A stretch of DNA of 38,801 nucleotides, taken from positions 1 to 38,801 of the forward strand of contig CAVFVJ010000007.1 in the NCBI GenBank assembly GCA_963626085.1. Direction: 5' to 3'. The notes under the pieces were generated by a model. It was given only the letters and a program-made list of their open reading frames with translations, had not been told where the DNA came from and made no database searches. Source of the stretch: Colivivens sp963626085 (GTDB lineage: Bacteria; Bacteroidota; Bacteroidia; Bacteroidales; Bacteroidaceae). Positions 14,867 through 25,211 of this stretch are shown piece after piece; position 1 is the first letter of the stretch; every line of letters starts with the position of its first letter. A program made the translations under genes and the position numbers.

Positions 14867-17800
14867 CTACTTGTCCACTTTTATCCTCACACTATCCGTA
14901 TGTCCTGCATATTCAGGAGCGTAAGCACACTGCACCGTTGCCGCTCCTGTGAGATACTCGCCACTGCGAGTCACATAATAATCTAAGTCGAAAGTAGAAG
15001 AACCTTTAGTGAAACTATCGAAGAACACATCAACAGAAGCGTCATGACGCGCCACGTAACCGCCCCTTCCGTTCATCCATCTATAGCCTGAGCTTTGGTC
15101 AGTCGGTTCAAAGCATGCAGGAGACAGCGAATGCACCTGTACGAAATCCATATCACGGTCAGCGGTTATAGTCAGACGTACTGTCACCTTGTCGCCAACC
15201 TTCAGTGTGGATGTATTTGAATCAAATGCCTTGCCGTCCACCATTAGGCGACGAGTAACTCTCAGCTCGCCAGACGACTGCACCTGCAGGTGTTGCATGT
15301 CTTCCATAAAGCGTGCGGACACAGATCCCCATGCAATATGAGAACCACTGGCTGTGTCACCGTCCGATTCAGGAACCACCTTCAGTTCATTTACGCCCTT
15401 CAACAAAATATGGTCATCGACTACCGTGTTCACATAACCGAGTTGTTTTGCCAAGAACTTAGTTGTATCCATTTGTACTGGAATCTTCTTTCCATCGATA
15501 TAGAATACAGGAACCGTACTGTTACTGATATTGCCAGAGTCATTCAACAGGTAGCTCACAGCACTGATGGTGTTCATCGGATTGTCCCATGTCTGCGTCC
15601 GCTTCTGACAGAGCAGCCATACCTGCATGTCGGCAAGTACCGTTTTCTTGTCAGCCACTGAAGATTGCCGTATTGCCCTCATGGCAGCCAATTGTGTCGG
15701 TATACGGTAGTCACACCATGAATAAGCTGCCGCATCAGTAGCATAATAACGTCCCATACCAGGTTTGCTTACCGAGTATTCCATGACAGACTGCAGGAAC
15801 TCGTCGGCAGCCTTACGGTGTCCGAATACACGGAGCACATATGCAGCGTTAGCCTTTCCGTATATAGATAAGTTGCGTACCGACTTCTCCAACTGAGCGA
15901 GGTAGTCCTCACGCATCTTACTTATATTCTTACCCACACGCCTATCCGGCTGGAGTGCACTCACAAAGAGATAATGGAGGTTCTCGTCACCAACTACAAG
16001 ACCGTTCTTTGCGGACTGCGCAAACCTACAGTATTCCTCCTTGTCAAGATAATCCATCGCCTTAGCAAGCATAGACCGCACCTCACTGTCGTCAGAGTTG
16101 AGGAGAGCCAGATTCTCGCACACAGCCAATGTCACATAACAACTACCCTGCATTCCATCAAACCAGCTCCAGGAACCGTCTGCGTTCTGTAGTGCAGCCA
16201 GTTTCCCCTTGGCTGTAGCAGTACGACTAATTATCAGTCCTTCGTTGAACAGGTCTACCAGTTCCGCACGCTGGTCAGCTTCCTTCAAAGCGTCACGCAA
16301 CCATGGGCTCTCCCTAAGTACTATATCCTTCATGCGTTCGTCGTCAGCCAGTTCTGAGTTAATTGATGAAGAGTCCGTCATTACGTATTGTGACTGCAAT
16401 GCCTCTCTGAATCCTGGTACACTCTGAGCCAATTTGCTTGCCGTAGTATTGGCGTAGAGAGAGGCAGCAAAGCTGACTGCATCGTTATTGTCAGGCACAC
16501 GCAGTCCCTGCAAAGCACCGATGACAGTCCACGACGGATTGGCGGTGTAATCAAGAGTCATCTGTTTCCGTGTCGCACTCTTACTGTTGGAGTTGAACAG
16601 GTATGAGAGGTCTATCGTCTTGCTGTCTTTACTGTCTATATAGAACGGAGCGGTCTCTGTCACATACTGTTTGGACGTAAGTACAGGCAGGTAATTGCGT
16701 TCCCCATCAGAACAGTCGCCAGCCTCAGCCGTTACCTCACATACGAGAAGCGGATACTTGTCGGTCACAATATATTCAAATGCCACAGACTCGGTCTGTC
16801 CGTTAGCCACACGCACGTTTTTAGTCTGTCTTGACACAACCTTGCCAGTCTCTGCATCTATCATCTCCATACGTACCCTACCTGCAAGTGCAGCCTTGCC
16901 TTGGTTTATTACTCGCGACACGATACTTACCTTGTCGCCCTCACGCACGAACCGCGGCATATTGGGCTGCACCATGAAATCTTTCTTCGTAACGCACGTA
17001 GTGTCAATCAAGGCATAACTCAAGTCTTTCGTGTGTACCAGTCCCTGTAACCTCCATTTCGTGACACTCTCAGGAATAGTGAATGCAATATGCACGTCAC
17101 CGTTGCGGTCAGCCGTAAGATGAGGATAGAAGAAAGCCGTCTCGTTGAAGTTGCTCCGTACCTTGTCCGTCAGTGCTGCCACCTTGTTATCCTCCAGATT
17201 CTCAGACTGGAAATCTTCATCATTAGCCAATCCTGCTATACGTCCCACCAGTTGCGTATCCTCTGCAGACATCATACTCACGTCATTCGCTTCCACTGCA
17301 GCCAGTTTAGGACTTGCGCTCAACAGAGCTACCCCACCACGGATACGGCTATTGAGGACACGTGTATGCCTGTTATACTCAAACGGCAACAGACAGTCAT
17401 AATCATGTTCTTTCCACCTCAAGGTTTTTATATCTGAAGTAAGCCACATTCCCAACGGCTTTTTCTGACCAAAAACCATTGGATAAGACACATAGAACGG
17501 CAAACTGTTGAGGATATTGAAATTCCACTTGAACGGAAGGAGTTGGTCAAGCGATGCATCGTACATCGCAGTCATCATCTCTGCGGCATCCACAGTCTTT
17601 CCGTCCTTGTCCTTCACGGTGAGTATCCACTCTTCCTTCTGTCCCGGAGTCAGGTTGTCACGGAATGTTTTCCATGTCAGTTTCAGTTGTCTGTCGGGTT
17701 GCTCATACATCAGTTCCTGCGCCTTGGTGAAAGTCTTACCGTTCCTCACGTAAGCCATCACCAGTGTCACTCCGTCACCATACTCCTTATTATAATCCAC

Positions 17801-20500
17801 ATACAGATGGTAGAGGTGTTGTCCCAGACTTATCCATCCCTGTTCATACACCTTCTCGCCCGACATGATGGAACAGAACACCTGTACGTCACCATCGCAC
17901 GGAGCGAACAGAATCTCCGCAGGGTTGTCGCCAGAGAAGGTAGACTTCCGGCACACGAAAAGATTATTGTCGAATGACGTTGGAGCAGCCTTTATCTTCA
18001 TACGCGGGTCGACTGCTTCCTCCGAGTCGTATACATCATACGTTCTCTGTGCCTTGACAGGGTTGCCCTTACTGTCCTTGGCAGTAAAGTCAAAGGCATA
18101 AGTTCCCATCGCAAGTGACGGAAGGGTGATTGCCTCACCCGACACGAATGTACCTTCACCGACCTTCTTGCCAGCCTTGCTTACAGTATAAACCCCACTC
18201 ACCCTTACCGACTGTCCGTTGGGATTGAGAGCATCCACAGTCAGCGTCTGCTGTGGGTCGGACACATCCACCGACTGCCAGTAAGGCACCTGTAAGGAGA
18301 AACCAAGTCCAGAGAGTTTCACATTATATTCCACGGAATGAGTCTCACCGGCGATGTCGGTCACTTCAGCCGTCAGCCTATATCTCACCACATCATCAAT
18401 ATCATACTTGGTTGTGTCGGACTCCGTCCTTACTGTCAGTACAGCCTCACCATTGTCGTTGAGGACAGTCTCCCCATGGTCAGTCTCCTTCCATCCACGG
18501 ATATTACGGAAGCCATACTTTGATGCGCCACATGCAACCTTGTATCTCACCGATGCACCCTGCACAGGAACACCTGCAAACGTAGAAGCCGTTATCTTCA
18601 CCTTTACAGAATCACCGAACGAGAGTTCCTTGCCATCCGACAGAGCTTCAGTAGTCACATCGAAAGTAGGACGTTTGTATTCCTCCACACGCACCGAGGT
18701 CAGAGCATGCCATCTGCCGTCATGATAAGAAGAGATGGTATAAGTACCGGGAAGCCTGTCCTTAGGCAGTACGAAACGCGTGTCGAATGTACCCCATTCA
18801 TTGCTTTTCAGAGTATCGCACTGCACCAGCTGTCGGTTGGCATCCGTCAGTCGGACTGGAATCTGAGTCCCGACCGACACATGCAACTGCTTGTCATCCT
18901 GACCTGCGTACACCAAGCCCGACACGTACACTGTCTGTCCCGGACGGTATATGGATCGGTCGGTATAGGCACTTACCTGCATGCCGTCGTTCTTTCCCTT
19001 CACAGATGAATAGACACCGATATAACCCTTGTCCAGTTTGTCACTGTCACTTATCGAAGCGGATACCTCCGTGACACCCGACATGTCGAAGACACAAGAA
19101 CCGTCAGCGTCACACACTACTGTATTCTCATTGCCCTTTCTGTCGTACAGGTGAATCTTGGCACCCGGGTGAGGTCTACCTGTCATGTTGTCGACCACAA
19201 CAGCCAGTTTCTTACCCTCAGGCTGATCGATGAAGATAACCCGCAACGATGACACATTCAGTCTCCTTGCATCGGTCTGGCCCTTGCTTTTCAAGACAAC
19301 GACATACTGACCGACAGGCAGGGTGAGACTGTCAACCACCGTTCCCCTATATGGCATACCCTTTGCTTGCCGTGCCCGGGACACACTGTCTGTACCCAAC
19401 TCTATGCGACGCTTCTCCAGAAGTCTGCCGTCACGTCTCAGTCCGAGTTTGTCGTCCTGTCCTACATATTCACGAACCTCTAGACTTACGGAGGTGAGGT
19501 TTGAATATTGAAGTTCGAACGGGAACGGAGTGTCAGGATACATGTAATATGCAGCAGAAGGACTGCCCTTGCCCTTTTCGAAATACAAGCCGCACTTGGA
19601 CTGCTTCATGCAGTTCTCCTCATTTACGAAGTAGTTCACCAGCGGAGACTTGCGGAACTGCTTCTTCGCATACATGACAAACTGCCACAAGCTGTCCTCC
19701 GAAACGTGGTTGCTTTCCATAGCGTCAAGATATTCAACTGACACATCAGCCCCAGCCTCCATGTCTTTAGAGTTTTCGAACAAAGACTTGACAGCAGCAG
19801 CATAACTGGTTGCAGTCAGTGTCATCCGTGCCTTGCGCAAAGCAGCCAGCTGCATCATAACAGCAGCATTGGTGTTGCCCGACTGTCTGTAATACGCAGC
19901 CGCATCCTTCAGTAAAACCACAATTGAGTCATTGTCCCATGAAGAATAGTCAACAATAAACATCACTATGACAGAATACATGTCATTGCCGTAAAGACGA
20001 CTGTTCTCCCCCCTGTTGACCACCGGCAGATAGTCCGTTGCCTTCGCTTTCGCCAGTGCGTCCCTGTCCACCAGAGCCTTTCTGAAACAATCCGCAGCAG
20101 CAGACTTGTACTTCTGTTGCGTATCCTCATCGAACGCTATCGACGATGCACCACACAACGCCTGGTAAGCAGAGCCGAGCACAGCGTTGTACACGGCCGC
20201 CTCCACCGGGGTTTTGCATTTCACAGCAGGCAGTTTTTCCACATTGAAACTGTCCGCATCCAGACTGCACTTGGTTTCTGACACCACAATCCACGCTTTC
20301 ATCATCTGAGGGAAGTTTTCCTCTTTCAACGCCTTCGTGTAAATCTTCATCGCATTCTGGACCACCCCTCGAGGAAGGTCTTTGGATTCACTTTCCTCAA
20401 CGGCTTTCCATAAGGAAGAGTAACTCTGAGCCGATACACCCATCACGCCCAACATCAACAACGTCAACATTGAACACAGTATTCTGAATTTTCCGTTCAT
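14867..20500 (-). CDS. Bacterial alpha-2-macroglobulin family protein without thioester
   Basis: 1877 aa with a signal peptide (MNGKFRILCSMLTLLMLGVMGVSAQ). An N-terminal helical region (to about 280) is followed by macroglobulin domains (MG2-like around 500-620, SVYRPGQTVYV-type motif seen as DRSIYRPGQTVYVSG), a bait-like segment and the A2M core (about 1150-1280, ENDKV/FFYPHLTADRNG), then the alpha-helical toroid. The usual thioester CxEQ is absent: at the equivalent place (1337-1353) it reads DNNDAVSFAASLYAN, so C becomes D1340 and Q becomes S1343. Such proteins trap proteases in the periplasm or at the surface; without a thioester it can trap but not covalently bind. Last gene of the meaB cluster, 28 bp after topB. 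Confidence 0.9.
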   Translation of the reverse strand: MNGKFRILCSMLTLLMLGVMGVSAQSYSSLWKAVEESESKDLPRGVVQNAMKIYTKALKEENFPQMMKAWIVVSETKCSLDADSFNVEKLPAVKCKTPVEAAVYNAVLGSAYQALCGASSIAFDEDTQQKYKSAAADCFRKALVDRDALAKAKATDYLPVVNRGENSRLYGNDMYSVIVMFIVDYSSWDNDSIVVLLKDAAAYYRQSGNTNAAVMMQLAALRKARMTLTATSYAAAVKSLFENSKDMEAGADVSVEYLDAMESNHVSEDSLWQFVMYAKKQFRKSPLVNYFVNEENCMKQSKCGLYFEKGKGSPSAAYYMYPDTPFPFELQYSNLTSVSLEVREYVGQDDKLGLRRDGRLLEKRRIELGTDSVSRARQAKGMPYRGTVVDSLTLPVGQYVVVLKSKGQTDARRLNVSSLRVIFIDQPEGKKLAVVVDNMTGRPHPGAKIHLYDRKGNENTVVCDADGSCVFDMSGVTEVSASISDSDKLDKGYIGVYSSVKGKNDGMQVSAYTDRSIYRPGQTVYVSGLVYAGQDDKQLHVSVGTQIPVRLTDANRQLVQCDTLKSNEWGTFDTRFVLPKDRLPGTYTISSYHDGRWHALTSVRVEEYKRPTFDVTTEALSDGKELSFGDSVKVKITASTFAGVPVQGASVRYKVACGASKYGFRNIRGWKETDHGETVLNDNGEAVLTVRTESDTTKYDIDDVVRYRLTAEVTDIAGETHSVEYNVKLSGLGFSLQVPYWQSVDVSDPQQTLTVDALNPNGQSVRVSGVYTVSKAGKKVGEGTFVSGEAITLPSLAMGTYAFDFTAKDSKGNPVKAQRTYDVYDSEEAVDPRMKIKAAPTSFDNNLFVCRKSTFSGDNPAEILFAPCDGDVQVFCSIMSGEKVYEQGWISLGQHLYHLYVDYNKEYGDGVTLVMAYVRNGKTFTKAQELMYEQPDRQLKLTWKTFRDNLTPGQKEEWILTVKDKDGKTVDAAEMMTAMYDASLDQLLPFKWNFNILNSLPFYVSYPMVFGQKKPLGMWLTSDIKTLRWKEHDYDCLLPFEYNRHTRVLNSRIRGGVALLSASPKLAAVEANDVSMMSAEDTQLVGRIAGLANDEDFQSENLEDNKVAALTDKVRSNFNETAFFYPHLTADRNGDVHIAFTIPESVTKWRLQGLVHTKDLSYALIDTTCVTKKDFMVQPNMPRFVREGDKVSIVSRVINQGKAALAGRVRMEMIDAETGKVVSRQTKNVRVANGQTESVAFEYIVTDKYPLLVCEVTAEAGDCSDGERNYLPVLTSKQYVTETAPFYIDSKDSKTIDLSYLFNSNSKSATRKQMTLDYTANPSWTVIGALQGLRVPDNNDAVSFAASLYANTTASKLAQSVPGFREALQSQYVMTDSSSINSELADDERMKDIVLRESPWLRDALKEADQRAELVDLFNEGLIISRTATAKGKLAALQNADGSWSWFDGMQGSCYVTLAVCENLALLNSDDSEVRSMLAKAMDYLDKEEYCRFAQSAKNGLVVGDENLHYLFVSALQPDRRVGKNISKMREDYLAQLEKSVRNLSIYGKANAAYVLRVFGHRKAADEFLQSVMEYSVSKPGMGRYYATDAAAYSWCDYRIPTQLAAMRAIRQSSVADKKTVLADMQVWLLCQKRTQTWDNPMNTISAVSYLLNDSGNISNSTVPVFYIDGKKIPVQMDTTKFLAKQLGYVNTVVDDHILLKGVNELKVVPESDGDTASGSHIAWGSVSARFMEDMQHLQVQSSGELRVTRRLMVDGKAFDSNTSTLKVGDKVTVRLTITADRDMDFVQVHSLSPACFEPTDQSSGYRWMNGRGGYVARHDASVDVFFDSFTKGSSTFDLDYYVTRSGEYLTGAATVQCAYAPEYAGHTDSVRIKVDK

Positions 20501-20528
20501 AATTATTCTTGTTTTTGTTTATTCAATC

Positions 20529-22646
20529 TCAATCACCGTCAAACGGTCGTCTGTAACCACAGCCTTCCTTCCAACGGGAACAGCCATATGCCGTCTTGCC
20601 CTTGATGATGTGTCCTGTATGGCACACGGGGCAAGGCAATCCGACCCACTGGTCTGCCACTGCGGATGACACTTTATCCGCAACCGTAGACGTTGTGTCT
20701 GCCTTCTGGATGGTTTTAGTCCTGCTTTTGCGAGGCTGGAATCCAGCTGGTGCACTACCCTTCGACTTAATTTTAGCAGGTGCGGTCTTGACCTTGGCAT
20801 CCGCTGTCTTGGCTGTTGTTTTCTTCGTCTTTGCCGGTTCTGCTTCCACCAGGGTGATTCTGCGGTTAGAGCTGTCGGCACGCACACTGTCAACGATATC
20901 TGCCACCATCTGCTTAAGTTCACTGATAAACTGCGTGGCACTGTAGTCATGGCGTTCAATCTGCCGCAGCTTCCTCTCCCACAGTCCCGTCAGTTCCGCA
21001 CTCTTCAACAAGTCCTCATGTATGAGCCCTATCAGTTCGACACCTGTAGGAGTAGCTACCAGTGACTTGCGTTCCTTACGTATATACTTGCGTTTGAACA
21101 GAGTCTCGATAATAGCAGCGCGCGTGGATGGTCGTCCTATGCCGTTTTCTTTCAGTGCGTCCCTCAATTCCTCATTGTCCACAAACTTTCCAGCGGTCTC
21201 CATTGCCCTCAGCAACGTCGCCTCGGTATAAGGTTTGGGAGGGGTTGTCCATTTCTCCATCAGTGATGGTACATGTGGCCCCGTCTCATCCTTGACAAAC
21301 ACTGGTAGTGTACGTTCCTCTGCCTCCTTGTTTTGTCCGTCACCTTCCACTTGCATCTCACTCTTTTGGTAGAGGACTCGCCATCCAGGTTCGGTTATCT
21401 GTTTCCCTGTAGTCTTGAACTCCACGTCACCTGCCATACCAAGTACGGTGGTGGTGAGGAAATGGCAGTCTGGATAGAACACAGCAATGAACGAGCGTGC
21501 GATGAGGTCATAAACACGTTTTTCGTAGTCGGTAAGATTCTGAGCTGGTATCCCTGTCGGTATGATGGCATGATGGTCTGTCACCTTCGACGAGTCGAAC
21601 ACTTTCTTCGACTTCAGCAGTTTCTTCCCAGCTAAAGGTGCGGTAAACTGTTCGTAGCCTTTTATACCTCTAAGTATTCCTGCACACTTGGGGTATATAT
21701 CGTCACTAAGGAAGGTGGTGTCAACACGCGGATAGGTGGTGAACTTCTTCTCGTACAGACTCTGTATGATCTGCAACGTCTGTTCCGCTGACAGACCGAA
21801 CTTCCTGTTGCAATCCACTTGCAGCGAGGTGAGGTCGTATAGTCGAGGAGGAGCTTCAGTTCCTTTCTTTGCCGACACTTGAGTGACGGTGAACGGACAG
21901 TCCTTCACCTTATCCAAATATAACTGCCCTTCCTCTTGAGTAGTGAACTTACCCTTGGTCGCCTGAAAAGTCACGTCCCTATAGACGGTCGAGAGAATCC
22001 AGTACTGCTCGGGCACGAAGTTCTCTATCTCCTGTTGTCTGCGTACAATCAATGCCAATGTCGGAGTTTGCACTCGTCCTATTGACAATACTTGCCTGTT
22101 CTGTCCGTACTTTAATGTATAGAGTCGTGTGGCGTTCATACCAAGAGTCCAGTCACCGATAGCCCTACTAAGTCCAGCCTCATATAGAGACTGGTATTCA
22201 GACTGATCTTTCAGTGTTTGGAACCCCTCACGTATCGATTCCTCGGTGAGCGAGCTTATCCATAGTCGCTTTACGGGACATTTGGCTCCAGCCTTCTGCA
22301 TGACCCACCGCTGTATCAGTTCACCCTCCTGTCCGGCATCACCGCAATTGATTATTTCGTCCGCAGCCTGCATAAGTTTCTCTATCGTCGCAAACTGTTT
22401 CTTAATCCCTTCGTCGTCCTTCAGCCTTATACCGAACCGGTCTGGTATCATCGGCAAGTCGAACAGACTCCAATGCGCCCATTGCGACTTGTACTCACCA
22501 GGAGACTTCAGTTCGCACAAATGTCCGAACGTCCATGTGACCTGATACCCGTTTCCCTCGATGTATCCCTGTTTTGTATTGGTTGCACCGAGTACATTGG
22601 CAATGTCACGTGCCACACTTGGTTTCTCTGCTATACAGACAATCAT
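20529..22646 (-). CDS. topB: DNA topoisomerase III
   Basis: 705-aa type IA topoisomerase that decatenates and relaxes negatively supercoiled DNA. The Toprim domain starts MIVCIAEKPSVARDIA and contains GDAGQEGE (metal-binding acidic residues); the catalytic tyrosine is Y305 in FTTYPRVDTTFLS; SIGRVQTPTLALI is the family signature. A Lys/Ala/Thr-rich, probably disordered linker of about 80 residues (590-670) separates the core from a C-terminal zinc ribbon (CPVC...C...C). The ATG overlaps the ispH stop by 4 nt. This could be a housekeeping or an accessory TopB; the location with core genes argues for the former. Confidence 0.95.
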   Translation of the reverse strand: MIVCIAEKPSVARDIANVLGATNTKQGYIEGNGYQVTWTFGHLCELKSPGEYKSQWAHWSLFDLPMIPDRFGIRLKDDEGIKKQFATIEKLMQAADEIINCGDAGQEGELIQRWVMQKAGAKCPVKRLWISSLTEESIREGFQTLKDQSEYQSLYEAGLSRAIGDWTLGMNATRLYTLKYGQNRQVLSIGRVQTPTLALIVRRQQEIENFVPEQYWILSTVYRDVTFQATKGKFTTQEEGQLYLDKVKDCPFTVTQVSAKKGTEAPPRLYDLTSLQVDCNRKFGLSAEQTLQIIQSLYEKKFTTYPRVDTTFLSDDIYPKCAGILRGIKGYEQFTAPLAGKKLLKSKKVFDSSKVTDHHAIIPTGIPAQNLTDYEKRVYDLIARSFIAVFYPDCHFLTTTVLGMAGDVEFKTTGKQITEPGWRVLYQKSEMQVEGDGQNKEAEERTLPVFVKDETGPHVPSLMEKWTTPPKPYTEATLLRAMETAGKFVDNEELRDALKENGIGRPSTRAAIIETLFKRKYIRKERKSLVATPTGVELIGLIHEDLLKSAELTGLWERKLRQIERHDYSATQFISELKQMVADIVDSVRADSSNRRITLVEAEPAKTKKTTAKTADAKVKTAPAKIKSKGSAPAGFQPRKSRTKTIQKADTTSTVADKVSSAVADQWVGLPCPVCHTGHIIKGKTAYGCSRWKEGCGYRRPFDGD

Positions 22647-23509
22647 CCTATCATTGCTTTTATTGCGTCCCTACATTGTTCCATTAGCCACTTGGGAGTG
22701 GAAGTGGCACCACAAATTCCCACTGATACAGCATCCGCGAACCACGCATTATCGATTTCCAACACATCGTCAACCATGTGAGAGTGCGGATTGACCTTAC
22801 AGCATTCGGAGAAAAGAATCTTTCCGTTGGAACTTTTCTTTCCACACACAAATACAATCACATCATGCTGTTGAGCAAACTTACGGATACGGGGCATTCT
22901 GTTTGCCACCTGTCGACAGATGGTATCGAAATAGTTGAACTCCGCTCCGTCCTTCATGTGACTGCGGATGTAACCCACAATCTCACGGAAACCCTCCAGT
23001 GACTTGGTTGTCTGGGAGTACAATTGTATGTTACGTGAAAAATCCAGTCCACGTGCATCTTCCAAGTTCTCAATAACAATGGCATTTCCTTCGGTTTGTC
23101 CCACCAGTCCGACGACCTCAGCATGGCCATTCTTACCATAAATCACTATTTGGTTCAAGTGGTCTGGATCACTGTCGTAGTCCGCCTTTATTCGTTTCTG
23201 CAAGTGGAGCACAACAGGACAGGTCGCATCTATCAGTTGTATGTTTCGTTGTTCTGCCATGCGATAAGTGGAAGGAGGTTCGCCATGGGCGCGCAAGAGC
23301 ACCCGTGTGTCGTGCAGTTTCTCCAGTTCTGTTTTGTCAACACTAATCAATCCCTTGGTCTTCAGGCGTTCACACTCGCGACCGTTGTGTACGATGTCAC
23401 CGAGACAATACAGGGTAGTCCCCGTAGCGTCCAATTCCTCTTCCGCCTTTCTTATTGCAGTCGTCACTCCGTTACAGAAGCCAGACCCACTATCGATCTC
23501 AATAAGCAT
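22643..23509 (-). CDS. ispH: 4-hydroxy-3-methylbut-2-enyl diphosphate reductase
   Basis: 288-aa iron-sulfur enzyme (LytB) making IPP and DMAPP in the last step of the MEP isoprenoid pathway. The three cluster cysteines are C12 (GFCNGV), C97 (ATCPVV) and C198 (DTICRQ), matching the spacing in the family; HGEPP and STP near the C-terminus complete the active site. It overlaps topB by 4 nt and follows cmk by 18 bp. Confidence 0.96.
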   Translation of the reverse strand: MLIEIDSGSGFCNGVTTAIRKAEEELDATGTTLYCLGDIVHNGRECERLKTKGLISVDKTELEKLHDTRVLLRAHGEPPSTYRMAEQRNIQLIDATCPVVLHLQKRIKADYDSDPDHLNQIVIYGKNGHAEVVGLVGQTEGNAIVIENLEDARGLDFSRNIQLYSQTTKSLEGFREIVGYIRSHMKDGAEFNYFDTICRQVANRMPRIRKFAQQHDVIVFVCGKKSSNGKILFSECCKVNPHSHMVDDVLEIDNAWFADAVSVGICGATSTPKWLMEQCRDAIKAMIG

Positions 23510-23527
23510 AGTTGCCTTCCTCCACTT

Positions 23528-24256
23528 TTACTTAAACACCTCACCGTCCGCATTCGCAGACATGCCGGTTACTTCACAGAAGCGATTGAGCAACCACTGG
23601 TTCTGTTCACTTCTGGTCATGGTAGAGTTGTCGAGCACCAATGCGTCATCCGCCTTGCGCAGGGGGTTGAGTTTTCTGTGGGAGTCCGCATAATCACGTT
23701 GCTCCACATTCCTCAGGATCTCATCAAACGTCACGCTCGTATCACCTTTGGCAAGCAACTCATCGAAACGTCTCTGTGCCCTCACCTCAGCAGAGGCGGT
23801 GACGAAGACCTTCAGTTCCGCATCTGGAAACACTGCTGTACCTATATCACGTCCATCCATCACAATACCCTTGTCCTCGCCCATGCGCTGTTGTTGAGCT
23901 GTAAGCATACAACGCACAAACGGAATGGCAGCGACACTGCTAACCTTCGACGAAACATCCATTTTCCTTATATCGTTCTCTACGACTTCTCCATTGAGAC
24001 AAGCCAATGGCTGACGGGTCTCTGGGTCGAGACGGAAACCGATGCTGACATTTTTCAATGCGACCTCAAGTCCGGTTTCGTTCAATCCATCCGCTGTAAT
24101 GAATCCGTGGCGGATGGCAAAGAGCGTCACTGTACGGTACATGGCTCCAGTGTCTACATAGATGTAACCCACCTGTCGAGCCAACCATTTTGCCATAGTA
24201 CTCTTGCCACACGAAGAATGTCCATCGATGGCTACAATTATTTTCTTAGAACACAT
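23528..24256 (-). CDS. cmk: Cytidylate kinase
   Basis: Phosphorylates CMP and dCMP. The P-loop GHSSCGKST lies at residues 12-20, DTGAMYR at about 36-42, and DGRDIGTAVFPDA is the NMP-binding signature. About 242 aa from the ATG at 24256, chosen because the protein then begins close to the beta-strand before the P-loop; an in-frame ATG at 24265 would add three residues. It overlaps the end of porQ by 11 nt. The order porQ-cmk-ispH is, as I recall, shared with Porphyromonas, which supports an old conserved cluster. Confidence 0.94.
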   Translation of the reverse strand: MCSKKIIVAIDGHSSCGKSTMAKWLARQVGYIYVDTGAMYRTVTLFAIRHGFITADGLNETGLEVALKNVSIGFRLDPETRQPLACLNGEVVENDIRKMDVSSKVSSVAAIPFVRCMLTAQQQRMGEDKGIVMDGRDIGTAVFPDAELKVFVTASAEVRAQRRFDELLAKGDTSVTFDEILRNVEQRDYADSHRKLNPLRKADDALVLDNSTMTRSEQNQWLLNRFCEVTGMSANADGEVFK

Positions 24257-25211
24257 AACTAGCATTTATTATAAGTGATGATGATGCCACGTGATACTTG
24301 CCGTACCCCACTCCTATCTTCAGTCGGCGCAGGTTCAGTCCACCACCCAGAGACACTCCAGCCCAATGGCTACTGTCCGCTACCTTCATTTCCTTAGCTC
24401 TCCGTGGATTATAGCCCACAGCCACCCATGTGGTATTTGAGAAGAAGAAATCGGCTCCGACCGTCAGGTGATGCCCCAATTTACTGTCGTCCCAATCGGT
24501 CAACTTATCGAAGGTGAGTGACACCCTTATCGGAGCGTTGGCAAGTTCTTTCGACACACCTAACAAAAGGTTGAACGGCAACGCCTCGTTCTTCTCGTAA
24601 AGCGCATCAATCTGTCCACCGAGGTTTTGTCCCACCAAACTCAGCGACAACCCATGTTCTTCGTCGTAGTAGTTTACTCCGAGGTCTACTCCGATTGCTG
24701 TAGACGAGAACTCAGCATACTTTGACATAAGCAGTTTGCCTTGCACGCCACCACTCCAACGGTCACTGAAGAGGTATGAGTAGCCACCTCCAACACAGAT
24801 ATCCTTTGCTGTGAACGAACCCGTCTCATTGAAGTTTTCATCAGTTTCTGTCATCGTCCCATAGTCCAGCATCATTGCACCTACGGACCATGTGCCCCTC
24901 TCTCCTGTTTGCTTTACGAAAGATGCACTCAGCTTGTTTGTCCCGGCAAGGTACGATGTATAGCCAAGACTCAGGGTACCAGATGTCACGTTTGCTGTCA
25001 GTGCCGGATTGGAGTACATCAGTGTGGCATCATCCTCGATTATACTCACATTGTGTCCACCCAACGCAGCAGCATGGGCTGATGTTGGCACCTCTAAAAA
25101 CTGATATCCAGTACTGCCCTCCTGTGCCGCAGCTCCTGTCGCCATCATACAGACAAGGGCTACCAAGCAACAATGCCTGTTCATGTATCCGTGGACTTTT
25201 CTTTCATTCAT
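24246..25211 (-). CDS. porQ: Type IX secretion system protein PorQ
   Basis: 321 aa. The signal peptide ends at ATGAAAQ, and the mature part starts GYQFLEVPTSAHAAALGG, a PorV/PorQ-type beta-barrel N-terminus (an OmpP1/FadL-like fold). Alternating strands run to the terminal Phe (INASYVF), typical of outer-membrane barrels. PorQ works with PorU, PorV and PorZ in the attachment complex that cleaves the C-terminal signal of T9SS cargo and anchors it. Start codon: ATG at 25211 overlaps the meaB stop as ATGA; a second ATG at 25184 would give a more compact signal peptide and may be the real start. Confidence 0.88.
   Translation of the reverse strand: MNERKVHGYMNRHCCLVALVCMMATGAAAQEGSTGYQFLEVPTSAHAAALGGHNVSIIEDDATLMYSNPALTANVTSGTLSLGYTSYLAGTNKLSASFVKQTGERGTWSVGAMMLDYGTMTETDENFNETGSFTAKDICVGGGYSYLFSDRWSGGVQGKLLMSKYAEFSSTAIGVDLGVNYYDEEHGLSLSLVGQNLGGQIDALYEKNEALPFNLLLGVSKELANAPIRVSLTFDKLTDWDDSKLGHHLTVGADFFFSNTTWVAVGYNPRRAKEMKVADSSHWAGVSLGGGLNLRRLKIGVGYGKYHVASSSLIINASYVF

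Noticed and set aside
23096..24262. 388-codon plus-strand ORF opposite cmk and ispH
   Set aside because: Covers two well-defined genes in antisense and shows no domain pattern.
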